A stretch of 64,000 bases of DNA from assembly GCA_016705475.1 (NCBI GenBank), contig JADIYD010000001.1:310001-374000 (forward strand), read 5' to 3'. Made by a program: the position numbers and the translations under genes. The stretch's first letter is position 1; each line of letters opens with the position of its first letter. The stretch is from Betaproteobacteria bacterium. GTDB lineage: Bacteria > Pseudomonadota > Gammaproteobacteria > Burkholderiales > Rhodocyclaceae. Shown piece by piece: positions 15,879 to 24,184 of the stretch. Below the pieces are notes generated by a model that saw only the letters and a list, made by a program, of their open reading frames with translations, was not told where the DNA came from and ran no database searches.

Positions 15879-16904
15879 ATGACAAGTATACGGCACTTTC
15901 CCGCGACTCACCCCTTGCCCGACTGGCGCAATTTCGGCGTCATGCTGCGCGTCCTGCTCGGCATCAATGTGCTCGCAGCCCTTGCATCCCTCGCGCAGTC
16001 CCCTGGATTGGCCGGCTGGTTCGAGCATTACATCGAGCTGGCAGCAGTGGTTCAGCCCTTGTTGCTGATCGGGCTGGGGCTGCTCTCCCTGGTGCGCGAT
16101 GCTTTGTGGCGTCTGCCTTTGCGCCTTGGGCAGGCTTGCGTGCTCGGCTTGGCCGGCGGGCTTGCGGCACTTCTATATTTATATGCAGCGTCGCTTGGGC
16201 TGGCCGATGGTGGCAGCATCGGGCGCACCACGCTGCTGGCCATGGCCGCGACGGCCTTGATGCTTGTCTATTTCGATCTGCGTTCGCGGGCATTTTCTCC
16301 TGTGCTCAGTGAGGCCCGGCTGGCGGCGCTGAACGCGCGCATTCGTCCGCACTTCCTGTTCAATTCGTTGAACGCGGTTCTTTCCCTGATCCGTGCCCGG
16401 CCGCAGCAGGCGGAGGAGGCGCTGGAATCCCTGTCTGACCTCTTTCGGGCTGCCATGCGCGATCCCGGCGAACTGGTCAGCCTGGCTGACGAAATCGCCC
16501 TTGGCAAACAGTATCTGGAGCTTGAAAAGCTGCGTCTGGGTGATCGTCTTGCGGTCGACTGGAAAATCGGGGCCATTTCGATGGGCCTGCCGATTCCGCC
16601 GCTGATGCTCCAGCCGCTACTCGAGAACGCGGTCTATCACGGGATCGAACCGTCGCCGGAAGGTGGCACGGTGCGCATTGCCATCGAGCAGCGTGGTCAG
16701 GAGCTGCGCATTTCGGTCGCCAATCCGACCGTTGGTCAGGTCCATCATGCCGCTGGCAACCAGATTGCGGTGGCCAATATCCGCGAGCGCCTGGCCTTGT
16801 ATTACGATCTCGAAGCCCGTCTGGAAATCGAGACTGGCGACAACTCCTATGAGGTTCGCATTCACCTGCCATGCCAACGTCGCAAGCCCACGCCAGCCCG
16901 CTGA
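15879..16904 (+). CDS. algZ: AlgZ/FimS-like (LytS-type) sensor histidine kinase
   Basis: This 341-residue membrane kinase has four hydrophobic segments (residues about 20-135), then a His_kinase domain of the LytS/YehU type. The phosphoacceptor-region motif is RPHFLFNSLNAVLSLI (about residue 150), and the HATPase part has LLENAVYHGIEPSPEGG (about 248) and a late ANIRERL. The ATG at 15879 starts 45 bp from argH. The partner regulator overlaps the 3' end by 34 bases. The argH/algZ-algR gene order matches Pseudomonas, where the pair controls type IV pili and exopolysaccharide; the target here is not visible. Confidence 0.87.
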   Translation: MTSIRHFPATHPLPDWRNFGVMLRVLLGINVLAALASLAQSPGLAGWFEHYIELAAVVQPLLLIGLGLLSLVRDALWRLPLRLGQACVLGLAGGLAALLYLYAASLGLADGGSIGRTTLLAMAATALMLVYFDLRSRAFSPVLSEARLAALNARIRPHFLFNSLNAVLSLIRARPQQAEEALESLSDLFRAAMRDPGELVSLADEIALGKQYLELEKLRLGDRLAVDWKIGAISMGLPIPPLMLQPLLENAVYHGIEPSPEGGTVRIAIEQRGQELRISVANPTVGQVHHAAGNQIAVANIRERLALYYDLEARLEIETGDNSYEVRIHLPCQRRKPTPAR

Positions 16905-17659
16905 AAGTTCTCATCGTCGATGACGAGCCGTTGGCGCGCGACCGCCTGCGTGCGCTGCTCTCCGACATCGCCGGGCAACTGCCGAGCGAAGTCGTTGGTG
17001 AGGCGGGGAATGGTCTGGCCGCGCTCGACATCCTGCGCGAAAAGCCTGTTGACGTCGTGCTGGCCGATATCCGGATGCCAGGCATGGACGGCATCGAACT
17101 GGCGACCCATCTCGGTCGCCTGGAAAAACCGCCGGCCGTCATTTTCACCACGGCCTACGACAACTACGCTGTTCAGGCCTTCGATCTCAATGCCGTCGAC
17201 TACCTGCTGAAACCGGTGCGCACCCAGCGCCTGCTTGCGGCCCTGCAGAAAGTGCCGGGCCCGCAGCCCGATTCAGCGCTGCTCGCCGGCATCGGTCACG
17301 AAATGCGTGGCAGCGGGCGCACCCACCTGTCCTGCCATGAGCGTGGCCGATTGCTGCTGGTGCCAATCGGCGAGGTGATCTATTTCAAGGCTGACCTCAA
17401 ATACGTCACCGCCCGGACCATCGAACGCGAATACCTGCTCGATGACACCCTGGCGCATCTCGAAACCGAATTTGCCGAGCGTTTCCTGCGCCTGCACCGT
17501 GCTGTGCTGGTCGCCAAAGCGGCGCTGGCCGGCTTTGAAAAAACAGCCGGCGACGATGCCGAAGCATACGGCTGGGCGCTCCTGCGCGGCGTGACGGAAA
17601 AGCTGCCGGTGAGTCGCCGCCAGTGGGTTCCGGCCAAGGCGCTGGTCAAAAATTCATGA
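16871..17659 (+). CDS. algR: AlgR-like LytTR response regulator
   Basis: This 262-residue protein has a receiver domain (residues about 12-125; VLIVDDEP, phosphoacceptor D in VVLADIRMPG, and LKPV) and a C-terminal LytTR DNA-binding domain (about 155-255; EVIYFKADLKYVTARTIERE, FLRLHRAVLV). It overlaps algZ by 34 bases, an obvious cognate pair. LytTR regulators bind short direct repeats; the targets cannot be identified here. Confidence 0.9.
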   Translation: MPTSQAHASPLKVLIVDDEPLARDRLRALLSDIAGQLPSEVVGEAGNGLAALDILREKPVDVVLADIRMPGMDGIELATHLGRLEKPPAVIFTTAYDNYAVQAFDLNAVDYLLKPVRTQRLLAALQKVPGPQPDSALLAGIGHEMRGSGRTHLSCHERGRLLLVPIGEVIYFKADLKYVTARTIEREYLLDDTLAHLETEFAERFLRLHRAVLVAKAALAGFEKTAGDDAEAYGWALLRGVTEKLPVSRRQWVPAKALVKNS

Positions 17660-17678
17660 AGTCCTTGCCGAGTCTCCG

Positions 17679-18191
17679 ATGAGCCAAATCTGCCCTCACT
17701 GCAACTACGCCCGCCAGGCGACCGATAGCGCCCCGGACTGGCAATGCCCGTCCTGCGCGAAAGCCTATGTCAAAGCCGGCAGCGCGCTGCCGCCGGAAAC
17801 CCTGGTTCAGTACGGGCCGAACGTGGACGCCCAAGGCGGGGGGCTGGGCAAGTGGCTGTTGATCCTGATCGCCCTTGGTGCGGCCTTCTGGTTCGGCCGG
17901 CCGTTGCTTCAACCGGCGAGTGCGCCGAGGGCAATGGCTGTGGCGTCAGCCGAGCAGCCTGAGGTCGTGCTCTATTCCACCAGCTGGTGTGGCTATTGCA
18001 AGATGGCGCGGGATTTCTTTGCCGCCAACGGCATTCGCTAGACCGAGCGGGACATCGAGCAGAGTTCGGCCGCCCTTCAGGAGCACAAGAAGCTGGGTGG
18101 CAGAGGGGTGCCGCTCATCGTGGTCGGCGACGGCGTCGTCAAGGGCTGGAACGAGCAGGCCTTGCGCCAGATGCTGGGCCCCTGGATCTGA
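17679..18191 (+). pseudogene. Membrane-anchored glutaredoxin interrupted by an in-frame amber codon
   Basis: The frame encodes an N-terminal zinc ribbon (CPHC...CPSC, residues 5-28), one membrane helix (WLLILIALGAAFWFG, about 60-74) and a glutaredoxin domain with active site SWCGYCKMARDFF (about 104). A TAG at 18039-18041 then interrupts it after GIR. Translation would resume in the same frame as TERDIEQSS...GGRGVPLIVVGDGVVKGW to a TGA at 18191, completing the fold to about 170 residues. Homologues read Tyr here (R-Y-TERDI), so one TAC/TAT to TAG change explains it. As written the product is 120 residues and lacks half of the thioredoxin fold. Confidence 0.82.
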
Positions 18192-18212
18192 AGCTGATTT
18201 CCCGGTCACCGC

Positions 18213-18800
18213 TCATGTCGGTGACGGCGTCGGCTCTTCGGCAAGGCGGGGTGGGGCCCGCCGGGGAACAAGTTCGGCATCGAGCAGGCGCTCGATCCGG
18301 AAAAAAACCTCGTGGCGGGAAAACGGCTTTTTCATGAAATCATCGGCCCCGATCCGGGTGCCGAAAAACTGTTCCATCGCCTGTTCGTTGCCACTCATCA
18401 TGATGACCGGGATGAGGCGCGTCGCCGGGTCGCGGCGGATGGCGCGCAGGGCGGCGAAACCGTTCATGCCCGGCAGCATGATGTCGAGAAAGATCAGCTC
18501 GGGTGCTTCCGGGTGCATCTGGCTCAGCCCGCTTTCAGCATCGAATGCTTCGCGCGTTTCATAGCCGGCCGAGCGGAGAAACTTCTTGAGCACCGTGACG
18601 ACGGTTTTCGAGTCGTCGATGATCAGCACACGCGTGCCTTCGCGCGCATTGATCCGCTCCTTGCCCCGTCGTTCGTTGACCTGCAAGGCGCGGGCGGCAA
18701 TAGCCGGCTCGGGCGTCGGTTCCGGCGCAATGTCTGGTGGTTCGCGCCGGAAAAGCGAGCGGAATTGTTCGAGAATGCCCACAACTACCCCCTGAATCAA
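18213..18800 (-). CDS. Receiver-domain response regulator
   Basis: This 195-residue protein has a Pro/Arg-rich N-terminal extension and a single CheY-like receiver (residues about 57-175; VLIIDDSKT, phosphoacceptor aspartate in LIFLDIMLPGMNG, KKPF). It ends without a DNA-binding domain. This resembles stand-alone PilG/PilH-type regulators and would act by protein contact. The exact start is uncertain (ATG 18800 or GTG at about 18779). No kinase is adjacent, although algZ/algR lie just upstream on the other strand. Confidence 0.82.
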   Translation of the reverse strand: MIQGVVVGILEQFRSLFRREPPDIAPEPTPEPAIAARALQVNERRGKERINAREGTRVLIIDDSKTVVTVLKKFLRSAGYETREAFDAESGLSQMHPEAPELIFLDIMLPGMNGFAALRAIRRDPATRLIPVIMMSGNEQAMEQFFGTRIGADDFMKKPFSRHEVFFRIERLLDAELVPRRAPPRLAEEPTPSPT

Positions 18801-18874
18801 TGTGATGCTTGGCGCTGAGTGTCATTGGCGGGCCGTCAGGCTGCCGCCAATCCCGGCCTCTGTTTATTCCAGAA

Positions 18875-21490
18875 CTATGCCTGGCCCAGCGCGCGCGTGA
18901 CAACCTCGAGGACGTCGCGTGACAGTCCGGCATGGTCGCGCACGCGCTCCAGCGCCTGGCGAGCATGGGCCTGGCGGCCAGCGTCGAACTTCTTCCAGCG
19001 GTCGAAGCAGCGGGCCAGCCGGGAGGCGACTTGCGGATTCCGGTCGTGCAATTCAAGGATGCGGTCGGCGATGAATGCGTAGCCGCTGCCATCGGCGGCA
19101 TTGAAGCGGGCCAGATTGGCCCCGAAGGCGCGGATCAGTGCGTAGATCTTGTTCGGGTTGCCGATGTCGAAGGCCGGGTGGGCGGTGAGCGCCTTCACGG
19201 TCGCCAGCGTATCCGGGCGGCGGCTGGTCGATTGCACCTGCAGCCATTTGTCGACCACCAGTGCTTCGTGCTGCCAGCGACCGTAAAACGCGTCGAGCGC
19301 TTCCTGTCGTTCCGGGCAGTCGTCGATGATGTTGGCCAGCACTGACAGCGCGGCAAACTGGTCGGTCATGTTGTCGGCCTGGCGGAAATGCTGCATGGCC
19401 AGGCGGCGGCTTTCTGCCGTGTCGAGTTCGGTCAGATAGCCGAGGCAGAGATTGCGCAGGGCACGGCGGCCGGCCTGCTCGCTGGTCGGGGCGTAGGGTG
19501 CATTTGGGGCGAGGGCGGCGTAAAGGCCGGCAAACTCGCCTTCCAATTGTTCGGCCAGATGGCGGCGCAGGGCGTTGCGGGCGGCGTGCAGGGCATCGGG
19601 ATCGACAACGTCCATGGCCTCGGCCAGCGTTGATTCGCCGGGCAGGGTCAAGGCTTCGGCGACGAAGGCGGAACCGCGCTGGGTTTGGATTTGCAGCAGG
19701 CGGCGGGCGGCATCGACGAAGCTGGCTGGCCAGACTGGCGCCTGGCCGGCGGCGATGGCGGCAGCGGCATCGAGGATCAGGGTCGACGCCAGACGCTGGC
19801 CGGCTTCCCATGCGTTGAACGCGTCGCTTTCGTGGGCGAGCAGCAGGGTGAGCTGTTCCGGCGTGTAATCGAAATCAAGAATGACCGGCGCCGAGAAGTC
19901 GCGTAGCAGCGAGGGCACGGGTTCTTCGGCGATGTCGTTGAAAACGAAGGACTGGGTCGTCGTGGTCATCTGCAGCAGGCGTTCGCTGCCCGGCAACAGG
20001 GTGCCATCCTCGGCGAACAGGGCGACGCGGATCGGGATCAGGTAGGGTGCTTCATCGCTGGCGCGCGTGTTGGACTGCGTGCAGGTCAGTGTGTAGGTTT
20101 TGGTTTCGGCATCAAAAAAGCCGTCGACCGCAACATGCGGTGTGCCGGGCTGGTTGTACCAGCGCATGAATTGCGTGAAGTCGATACCGCTGCTTTTGGG
20201 TACATTCGCGGCCATCGCGGCAACGAAATCCTCGCAGGTCACGGCCTGGCCGTCGTGGCGGCGGAAGTATTCGTCCATGCCCTTGCGGAAACCGTCGCGG
20301 CCGATCAGCGTCTGGATCATGCGGATGACTTCGGCGCCCTTTTCATAGACCGTGGCGGTGTAGAAATTGTTGATCTCGACGAAGCTGGACGGGCGGATCG
20401 GGTGGGCCATCGGGCCGGCATCTTCCGGGAACTGCCCGGCGCGCAGGCCGCGCACTTCACGGATGCGAGCGGTCTGCCGGTTGTGCAGGTCGGCACCGAA
20501 TTCCTGATCGCGGAAGACAGTCAGACCTTCCTTGAGCGACAGCTGGAACCAGTCGCGGCAGGTGACGCGGTTGCCGGTCCAGTTGTGGAAATACTCGTGG
20601 GCGACAACGCGGTCGATGTTCTCGAAATCCACATCGGTAGCCACATCACTGCGCGCCAGCACGTATTTCGTGTTGAAAATGTTGAGGCCCTTGTTCTCCA
20701 TGGCGCCCATGTTGAAGTCGCCGACGGCGACGATCATGTAGTGGTCGAGGTCGCATTCGAGGCCGAAGCGTTCCTCGTCCCACTTCATCGACTTCTGCAG
20801 CGCGGCCATGGCGTGCGGGCACTGGTCGAGCTTGCCCGGTTCGACGTAGATGGCGAGCTGCACGCTGCGGCCGGATGCGGTGCGGAAAGTGTCTTCGAGG
20901 ACGTCGAGCTTCCCCGCGACAAGGGCGAACAGGTAGGCCGGCTTCTTGAAAGGGTCGGCCCATTTGGCCCAGTGGCGGCCGCCGGGCTCATCGCCGGCAG
21001 CGACCGGGTTGCCGTTGGCAAGCAGCACGGGGAAGGCGGCCTTGTCGGCGTGCAGTGTGACGGAGTAAGTCGACATCACGTCCGGGCGGTCCAGGAACCA
21101 GGTGATGCGGCGGAAGCCCTGCGCTTCGCACTGGGTGAAATAGCCGTCCGCCGAGCGGTACATGCCGGACAGTCGGGTGTTCTGGTCGGGATCGATGCGG
21201 ACGACGGTTTCCAGCGTGAAGACGTCGGGCAGGTCGGCGATTGTCAGCGTGCTGGCTGTTTCCGAAAATGGCACTTTTTCCCGGTTGACCGTGACACTGA
21301 GCGTTTTCAGTTCGTCGCCGTCCAAAACCAGCGGCTGGGCCGGGACGGTCGGGTTGCGGCGCATGGCCAGCGTGGCGCTGACGGTGGTGCCACCGGTTTC
21401 GATGTTGAAGTCGAGATCGACGGTGTCGATCAGGTAGGCGGGAGCCGTGTAGTCTTTGAGATAGACGGTCTGGGGCGTGGATGTTTTCAT
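18875..21490 (-). CDS. pepN: Aminopeptidase N
   Basis: This 871-residue zinc metallopeptidase of the M1 family removes N-terminal residues from peptides in the cytoplasm. GAMEN (MGAMENKGLNIFN, about residue 259) and the zinc motif HEYFHNWTGNRVT (about residue 297) with the downstream glutamate segment LKEGLTVFRDQEF are intact. Length agrees with proteobacterial PepN (about 870). A USS-like repeat encodes VTVNREKVPFSE near residue 68 in the N-terminal beta domain, a surface segment away from the active site. Confidence 0.95.
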   Translation of the reverse strand: MKTSTPQTVYLKDYTAPAYLIDTVDLDFNIETGGTTVSATLAMRRNPTVPAQPLVLDGDELKTLSVTVNREKVPFSETASTLTIADLPDVFTLETVVRIDPDQNTRLSGMYRSADGYFTQCEAQGFRRITWFLDRPDVMSTYSVTLHADKAAFPVLLANGNPVAAGDEPGGRHWAKWADPFKKPAYLFALVAGKLDVLEDTFRTASGRSVQLAIYVEPGKLDQCPHAMAALQKSMKWDEERFGLECDLDHYMIVAVGDFNMGAMENKGLNIFNTKYVLARSDVATDVDFENIDRVVAHEYFHNWTGNRVTCRDWFQLSLKEGLTVFRDQEFGADLHNRQTARIREVRGLRAGQFPEDAGPMAHPIRPSSFVEINNFYTATVYEKGAEVIRMIQTLIGRDGFRKGMDEYFRRHDGQAVTCEDFVAAMAANVPKSSGIDFTQFMRWYNQPGTPHVAVDGFFDAETKTYTLTCTQSNTRASDEAPYLIPIRVALFAEDGTLLPGSERLLQMTTTTQSFVFNDIAEEPVPSLLRDFSAPVILDFDYTPEQLTLLLAHESDAFNAWEAGQRLASTLILDAAAAIAAGQAPVWPASFVDAARRLLQIQTQRGSAFVAEALTLPGESTLAEAMDVVDPDALHAARNALRRHLAEQLEGEFAGLYAALAPNAPYAPTSEQAGRRALRNLCLGYLTELDTAESRRLAMQHFRQADNMTDQFAALSVLANIIDDCPERQEALDAFYGRWQHEALVVDKWLQVQSTSRRPDTLATVKALTAHPAFDIGNPNKIYALIRAFGANLARFNAADGSGYAFIADRILELHDRNPQVASRLARCFDRWKKFDAGRQAHARQALERVRDHAGLSRDVLEVVTRALGQA
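21261..21295 (-). repeat. USS-like short interspersed repeat, copy 7 (in pepN)
   Basis: On the minus strand the core is CACGGTCAACCGG followed by GAAAAAGTG and ATTTTC. It is in the sense of pepN and reads TVNREKVPF, the same reading frame relative to the repeat as copy 12 in the Crp-like gene. Confidence 0.82.
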
Positions 21491-21581
21491 TTTTCGGCGG
21501 GCTGCTGGGGGAACCGCCGATGATACGCCAAACCAGCGCGGGCGCCCCCAGTCTGCTCGGCCGAAGGCGGGCGATCAGGCC

Positions 21582-22052
21582 TCAGTCATCCCGGTGACGG
21601 CCACGACCGTGACCATGGTCGTCACCGCGGCCGCGACGGTGGTCATCGTCACGATAGTGGTCGCGGCGGTCGTGACGGTCGTAACGCCGGTAGTCATGGT
21701 CGTGACGATGCTCGCGGTGCACATGCCGCTCACGGTAAACCGGAGCGTATTCCTGCTGATACCAGCCGTCCTGCACGAAATAGACGCGTTCCCCGCAGGC
21801 GCCGTAGCGATGGCAGTGCTTGCCCCAGTGCCGGGCATGGCCGGGAGGGACGTGCAGATAGAGTGGCGGACGGGAGACCGGCACGCGATGGATCATCCGC
21901 GGCGCCGGGTAGAGCAGTGGCGGTGGCGGGAAACCGCCAATATCGATGCGGCCGTAGAAGCCGGGCTGACCGATATCGACCGAAATCTGAGCTGAGGCCG
22001 GGGTGCTGAGGGCGGCTGCGGCGATTGCAGCAGCGATAAAAAAACGTTTCAT
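21582..22052 (-). CDS. Exported His/Arg/Asp-rich protein of unknown function
   Basis: This 156-residue protein has a clear signal peptide (MKRFFIAAAIAAAALSTPASA) and a Pro/Tyr-rich middle (GGFPPPPLLYPAPRM). Three cysteines/histidines cluster in HCHRYGACGERVYFVQDGWY, and the last 55 residues are almost only H, R, D, Y and G (HREHRHDHDYRRYDRHDRR). The tail suggests metal or polyanion binding in the periplasm, but no function is assigned. Similar YXWGKHC-type small exported proteins occur in betaproteobacteria. The ATG at 22052 is chosen for the signal peptide. The repetitive tail makes the DNA locally GTC/GTG-repetitive. Confidence 0.72.
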   Translation of the reverse strand: MKRFFIAAAIAAAALSTPASAQISVDIGQPGFYGRIDIGGFPPPPLLYPAPRMIHRVPVSRPPLYLHVPPGHARHWGKHCHRYGACGERVYFVQDGWYQQEYAPVYRERHVHREHRHDHDYRRYDRHDRRDHYRDDDHRRGRGDDHGHGRGRHRDD

Positions 22053-22159
22053 GCTTATTTCCTTGATGGGGTATGCCCTGATAACGCATGGCATCACGGT
22101 ATGGCCTACATTTTGTGCTGAAACAAATTGTAAGTCTGTGCCAGCTTGTAATGAACCGC

Positions 22160-22765
22160 TTAGCGCCGTTGCCAGACTTGCCAGCGCTCGCGGCCGGCAA
22201 AGACGGGGATCGAGTCGCTTACTGGCGCGTCTTCAAGCAGCGTGAAATTGGGCGCCAGCAACTGGCTCAGTTGATCAGGAAGGATGCCGAAGGGCGGACC
22301 TTTGGGCTGTTCGCAGACGAAGAAAAATCCGGCCAGAATGCCGCCGCTCGGCAGCAGTTCGGCGATGCGCCGGCCCCAGTCGTCCCATAGCTTGCGCGGC
22401 AGGGCGCAGAGGAAGGCGCGTTCGTAGATCAAACCGATTTGTCGTGCCGGGACGAAGGTGAAAAAGTTGGCGCAAACGAGGTCGACCGGAGCACTCCCCA
22501 AAATCTCGCGGGCCTTTTCGATGGCGACCGGCGAAAAATCCAGCGCGGTAACCGGCCAGCCTATGTCCGCCAGATGGGCCGCTTCCCAGGCGCTGCCGCA
22601 GCCGGGGATCAGTGTGGTTAGCGGCACCAGTTGGCGGGAGATGAAGTCGGCGAAGGCATCCGGAACCTTGCCGGCATCCCAGGGGGTGACGCCTTCGCCA
22701 AAGCGCTTGCACCAGAAATCGGGGTGTTCCGGACGCTGTTCCGGTGGCTTGACGGCTTCGCTCAT
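22160..22765 (-). CDS. TPMT-family S-methyltransferase
   Basis: This 201-residue SAM-dependent methyltransferase of the thiopurine methyltransferase family shows WDAGKVPDAFADFI, the SAM motif LIPGCGSAWEAAHLAD (about residue 52), VTALDFSPVAIEKA and a late LIYERAFLCALP. Bacterial members act on thiols, tellurite/selenite or thiocyanate; the substrate is not predictable. It overlaps the upstream thioredoxin-like gene by 4 bases. Confidence 0.88.
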   Translation of the reverse strand: MSEAVKPPEQRPEHPDFWCKRFGEGVTPWDAGKVPDAFADFISRQLVPLTTLIPGCGSAWEAAHLADIGWPVTALDFSPVAIEKAREILGSAPVDLVCANFFTFVPARQIGLIYERAFLCALPRKLWDDWGRRIAELLPSGGILAGFFFVCEQPKGPPFGILPDQLSQLLAPNFTLLEDAPVSDSIPVFAGRERWQVWQRR

Positions 22766-23244
22766 GGTTTTTTCAGGGCGCGGGCTGATTGATCGACGGC
22801 GTCTTCGAGGTAGCTCTGGTAGAAATCGGGCAGCCGGGCACCGACGATGGGCGCTGCCAGCTGACGGCCATCCGGGCCATAAAACGCGACGACAGGCACC
22901 AGTTTGACCTTCTCGGCGGTGGCAACGCGGGCATGGGTCGAGGTGCCGCCCTTGAAATCGGTAATTGCTTGCGTTTCGCCGTCCTGGTTGATCTGTCGGA
23001 CGAGCACGCGGTCACGGTAGCGCGGGTTGGCGGCGAGTGGCTTGAGGTAGTCGCGCTTGACGGCCTCGCAGTATTTGCAATCCTGACGGCTGTAGATGAC
23101 GATGAGCGGACCGCCGGCCCTGGCCGCCTGGGCAGATTCGGCACGCAGATCAAGCGCGGCCGGCAGGTCGGTTGCAGCAAAGGATGGTACGGCCAGCCAT
23201 GCTAGAATCAGCCCTCCCAAAAGCCCTGCCCATTGCCTGCTCAT
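22762..23244 (-). CDS. Periplasmic thioredoxin-like protein
   Basis: This 160-residue protein has a signal peptide (SRQWAGLLGGLILAWLAVPSFA) and a SoxW/DsbD-gamma-like thioredoxin fold with active site SRQDCKYCEAVKRDYL (CKYC, about residue 52) and cis-proline segment KLVPVVAFYGPDG. It is likely a periplasmic disulfide reductase. The ATG at 23244 is supported by AAGGA on the minus strand and the signal peptide. Its start codon overlaps the divergent hemC start within the palindrome CATG (23242-23245), so each gene's leader lies inside the other's coding region. Confidence 0.82.
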   Translation of the reverse strand: MSRQWAGLLGGLILAWLAVPSFAATDLPAALDLRAESAQAARAGGPLIVIYSRQDCKYCEAVKRDYLKPLAANPRYRDRVLVRQINQDGETQAITDFKGGTSTHARVATAEKVKLVPVVAFYGPDGRQLAAPIVGARLPDFYQSYLEDAVDQSARALKKP

Positions 23245-24178
23245 GTCCCGTCCTTCGAAGATTGTCATTGCCTCCCGCGAATCCCGTCTGGCCATGTGGC
23301 AGGCGGTGCATGTCAGAGATCGCTTATCGAGTTTAAACCCGGGTAGCGAGGTTGTCATTCTCGGCATGACCACCAAGGGTGATCAGATTCTCGACCGGCC
23401 GCTCGCCGAAATCGGCGGCAAGGGCCTGTTCATCAAGGAACTCGAAGTCGCGATGGAGGAGGGGCGCGCCCACCTCGCCGTGCATTCGATGAAGGATGTG
23501 CCGATGGTGATGCCGGAAGGCTTCGTGCTGGCTGCCATTTCGGCCCGCGAAAACCCGCGCGATGCCTTCGTTTCGAACAAATGCAATGGGCTGGACGATC
23601 TGCCGGCCGGCGCCATCGTCGGTACATCCAGCCTGCGTCGGGAATCGATCCTGCGCGCCAAATATCCGCAACTCGTCATCAAGAGCCTGCGCGGCAATCT
23701 CGATACGCGCCTCAAGAAACTGGATGCCGGCGAGTACGATGCGATCATCCTGGCGGCAGCCGGCCTGATCCGTCTCGGCATGGAAAACCGCATCAAATCG
23801 GTGTTGACCGCAGAACAGTCGCTGCCGGCACCGGGGCAGGGCGCGCTCGGCATCGAGCTGATCGACGGCGCCGCCGACATGGCCGACGTTGTCGCTCCGC
23901 TCAACGATCCGGAAACGGCTCACTGCGTCAAGGCTGAACGTGCCTTTTCCCGCGCCCTTGGCGGCTCATGCCAGGTACCGCTGGGCGGCTACGCGATTAT
24001 TGAAAACGGCCAGCTCTGGCTGCGCGGTTTCGTCGCGACCGCCGATGGCAAGGAAGTGGTCAGCGCCGAATTGCGGGGCAACCCGGCTGACGACGAAGCG
24101 CTGGGTCGCCAGCTCGCCGAGACGCTGCGCGCTCAGGGTGCCGATGCCATTCTTGCCAAACTGGCCTGTCACGCCTGA
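23243..24178 (+). CDS. hemC: Porphobilinogen deaminase (hydroxymethylbilane synthase)
   Basis: This 311-residue enzyme polymerises four porphobilinogens to hydroxymethylbilane. It shows IVIASRESRLAMWQA, the catalytic-aspartate region HSMKDVPMVMPEG, GTSSLRRESI and the dipyrromethane-binding cysteine in GGSCQVPLGGYA (about residue 242). The start at 23243 lies within a few residues of the expected N-terminus. It is followed by hemD after 6 bases and begins hemC-hemD-hemX-hemY. Confidence 0.96.
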   Translation: MSRPSKIVIASRESRLAMWQAVHVRDRLSSLNPGSEVVILGMTTKGDQILDRPLAEIGGKGLFIKELEVAMEEGRAHLAVHSMKDVPMVMPEGFVLAAISARENPRDAFVSNKCNGLDDLPAGAIVGTSSLRRESILRAKYPQLVIKSLRGNLDTRLKKLDAGEYDAIILAAAGLIRLGMENRIKSVLTAEQSLPAPGQGALGIELIDGAADMADVVAPLNDPETAHCVKAERAFSRALGGSCQVPLGGYAIIENGQLWLRGFVATADGKEVVSAELRGNPADDEALGRQLAETLRAQGADAILAKLACHA

Positions 24179-24184
24179 GTCGGC

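Noticed and set aside
18036..18044. UAG decoded as pyrrolysine or by programmed readthrough in the glutaredoxin
   Set aside because: No pyl genes in view, homologues have tyrosine, and RF1 is present; a nonsense mutation is simpler.
20135..21523. A 462-codon frame antisense to pepN
   Set aside because: No recognisable fold and no ribosome-binding site; pepN is intact.
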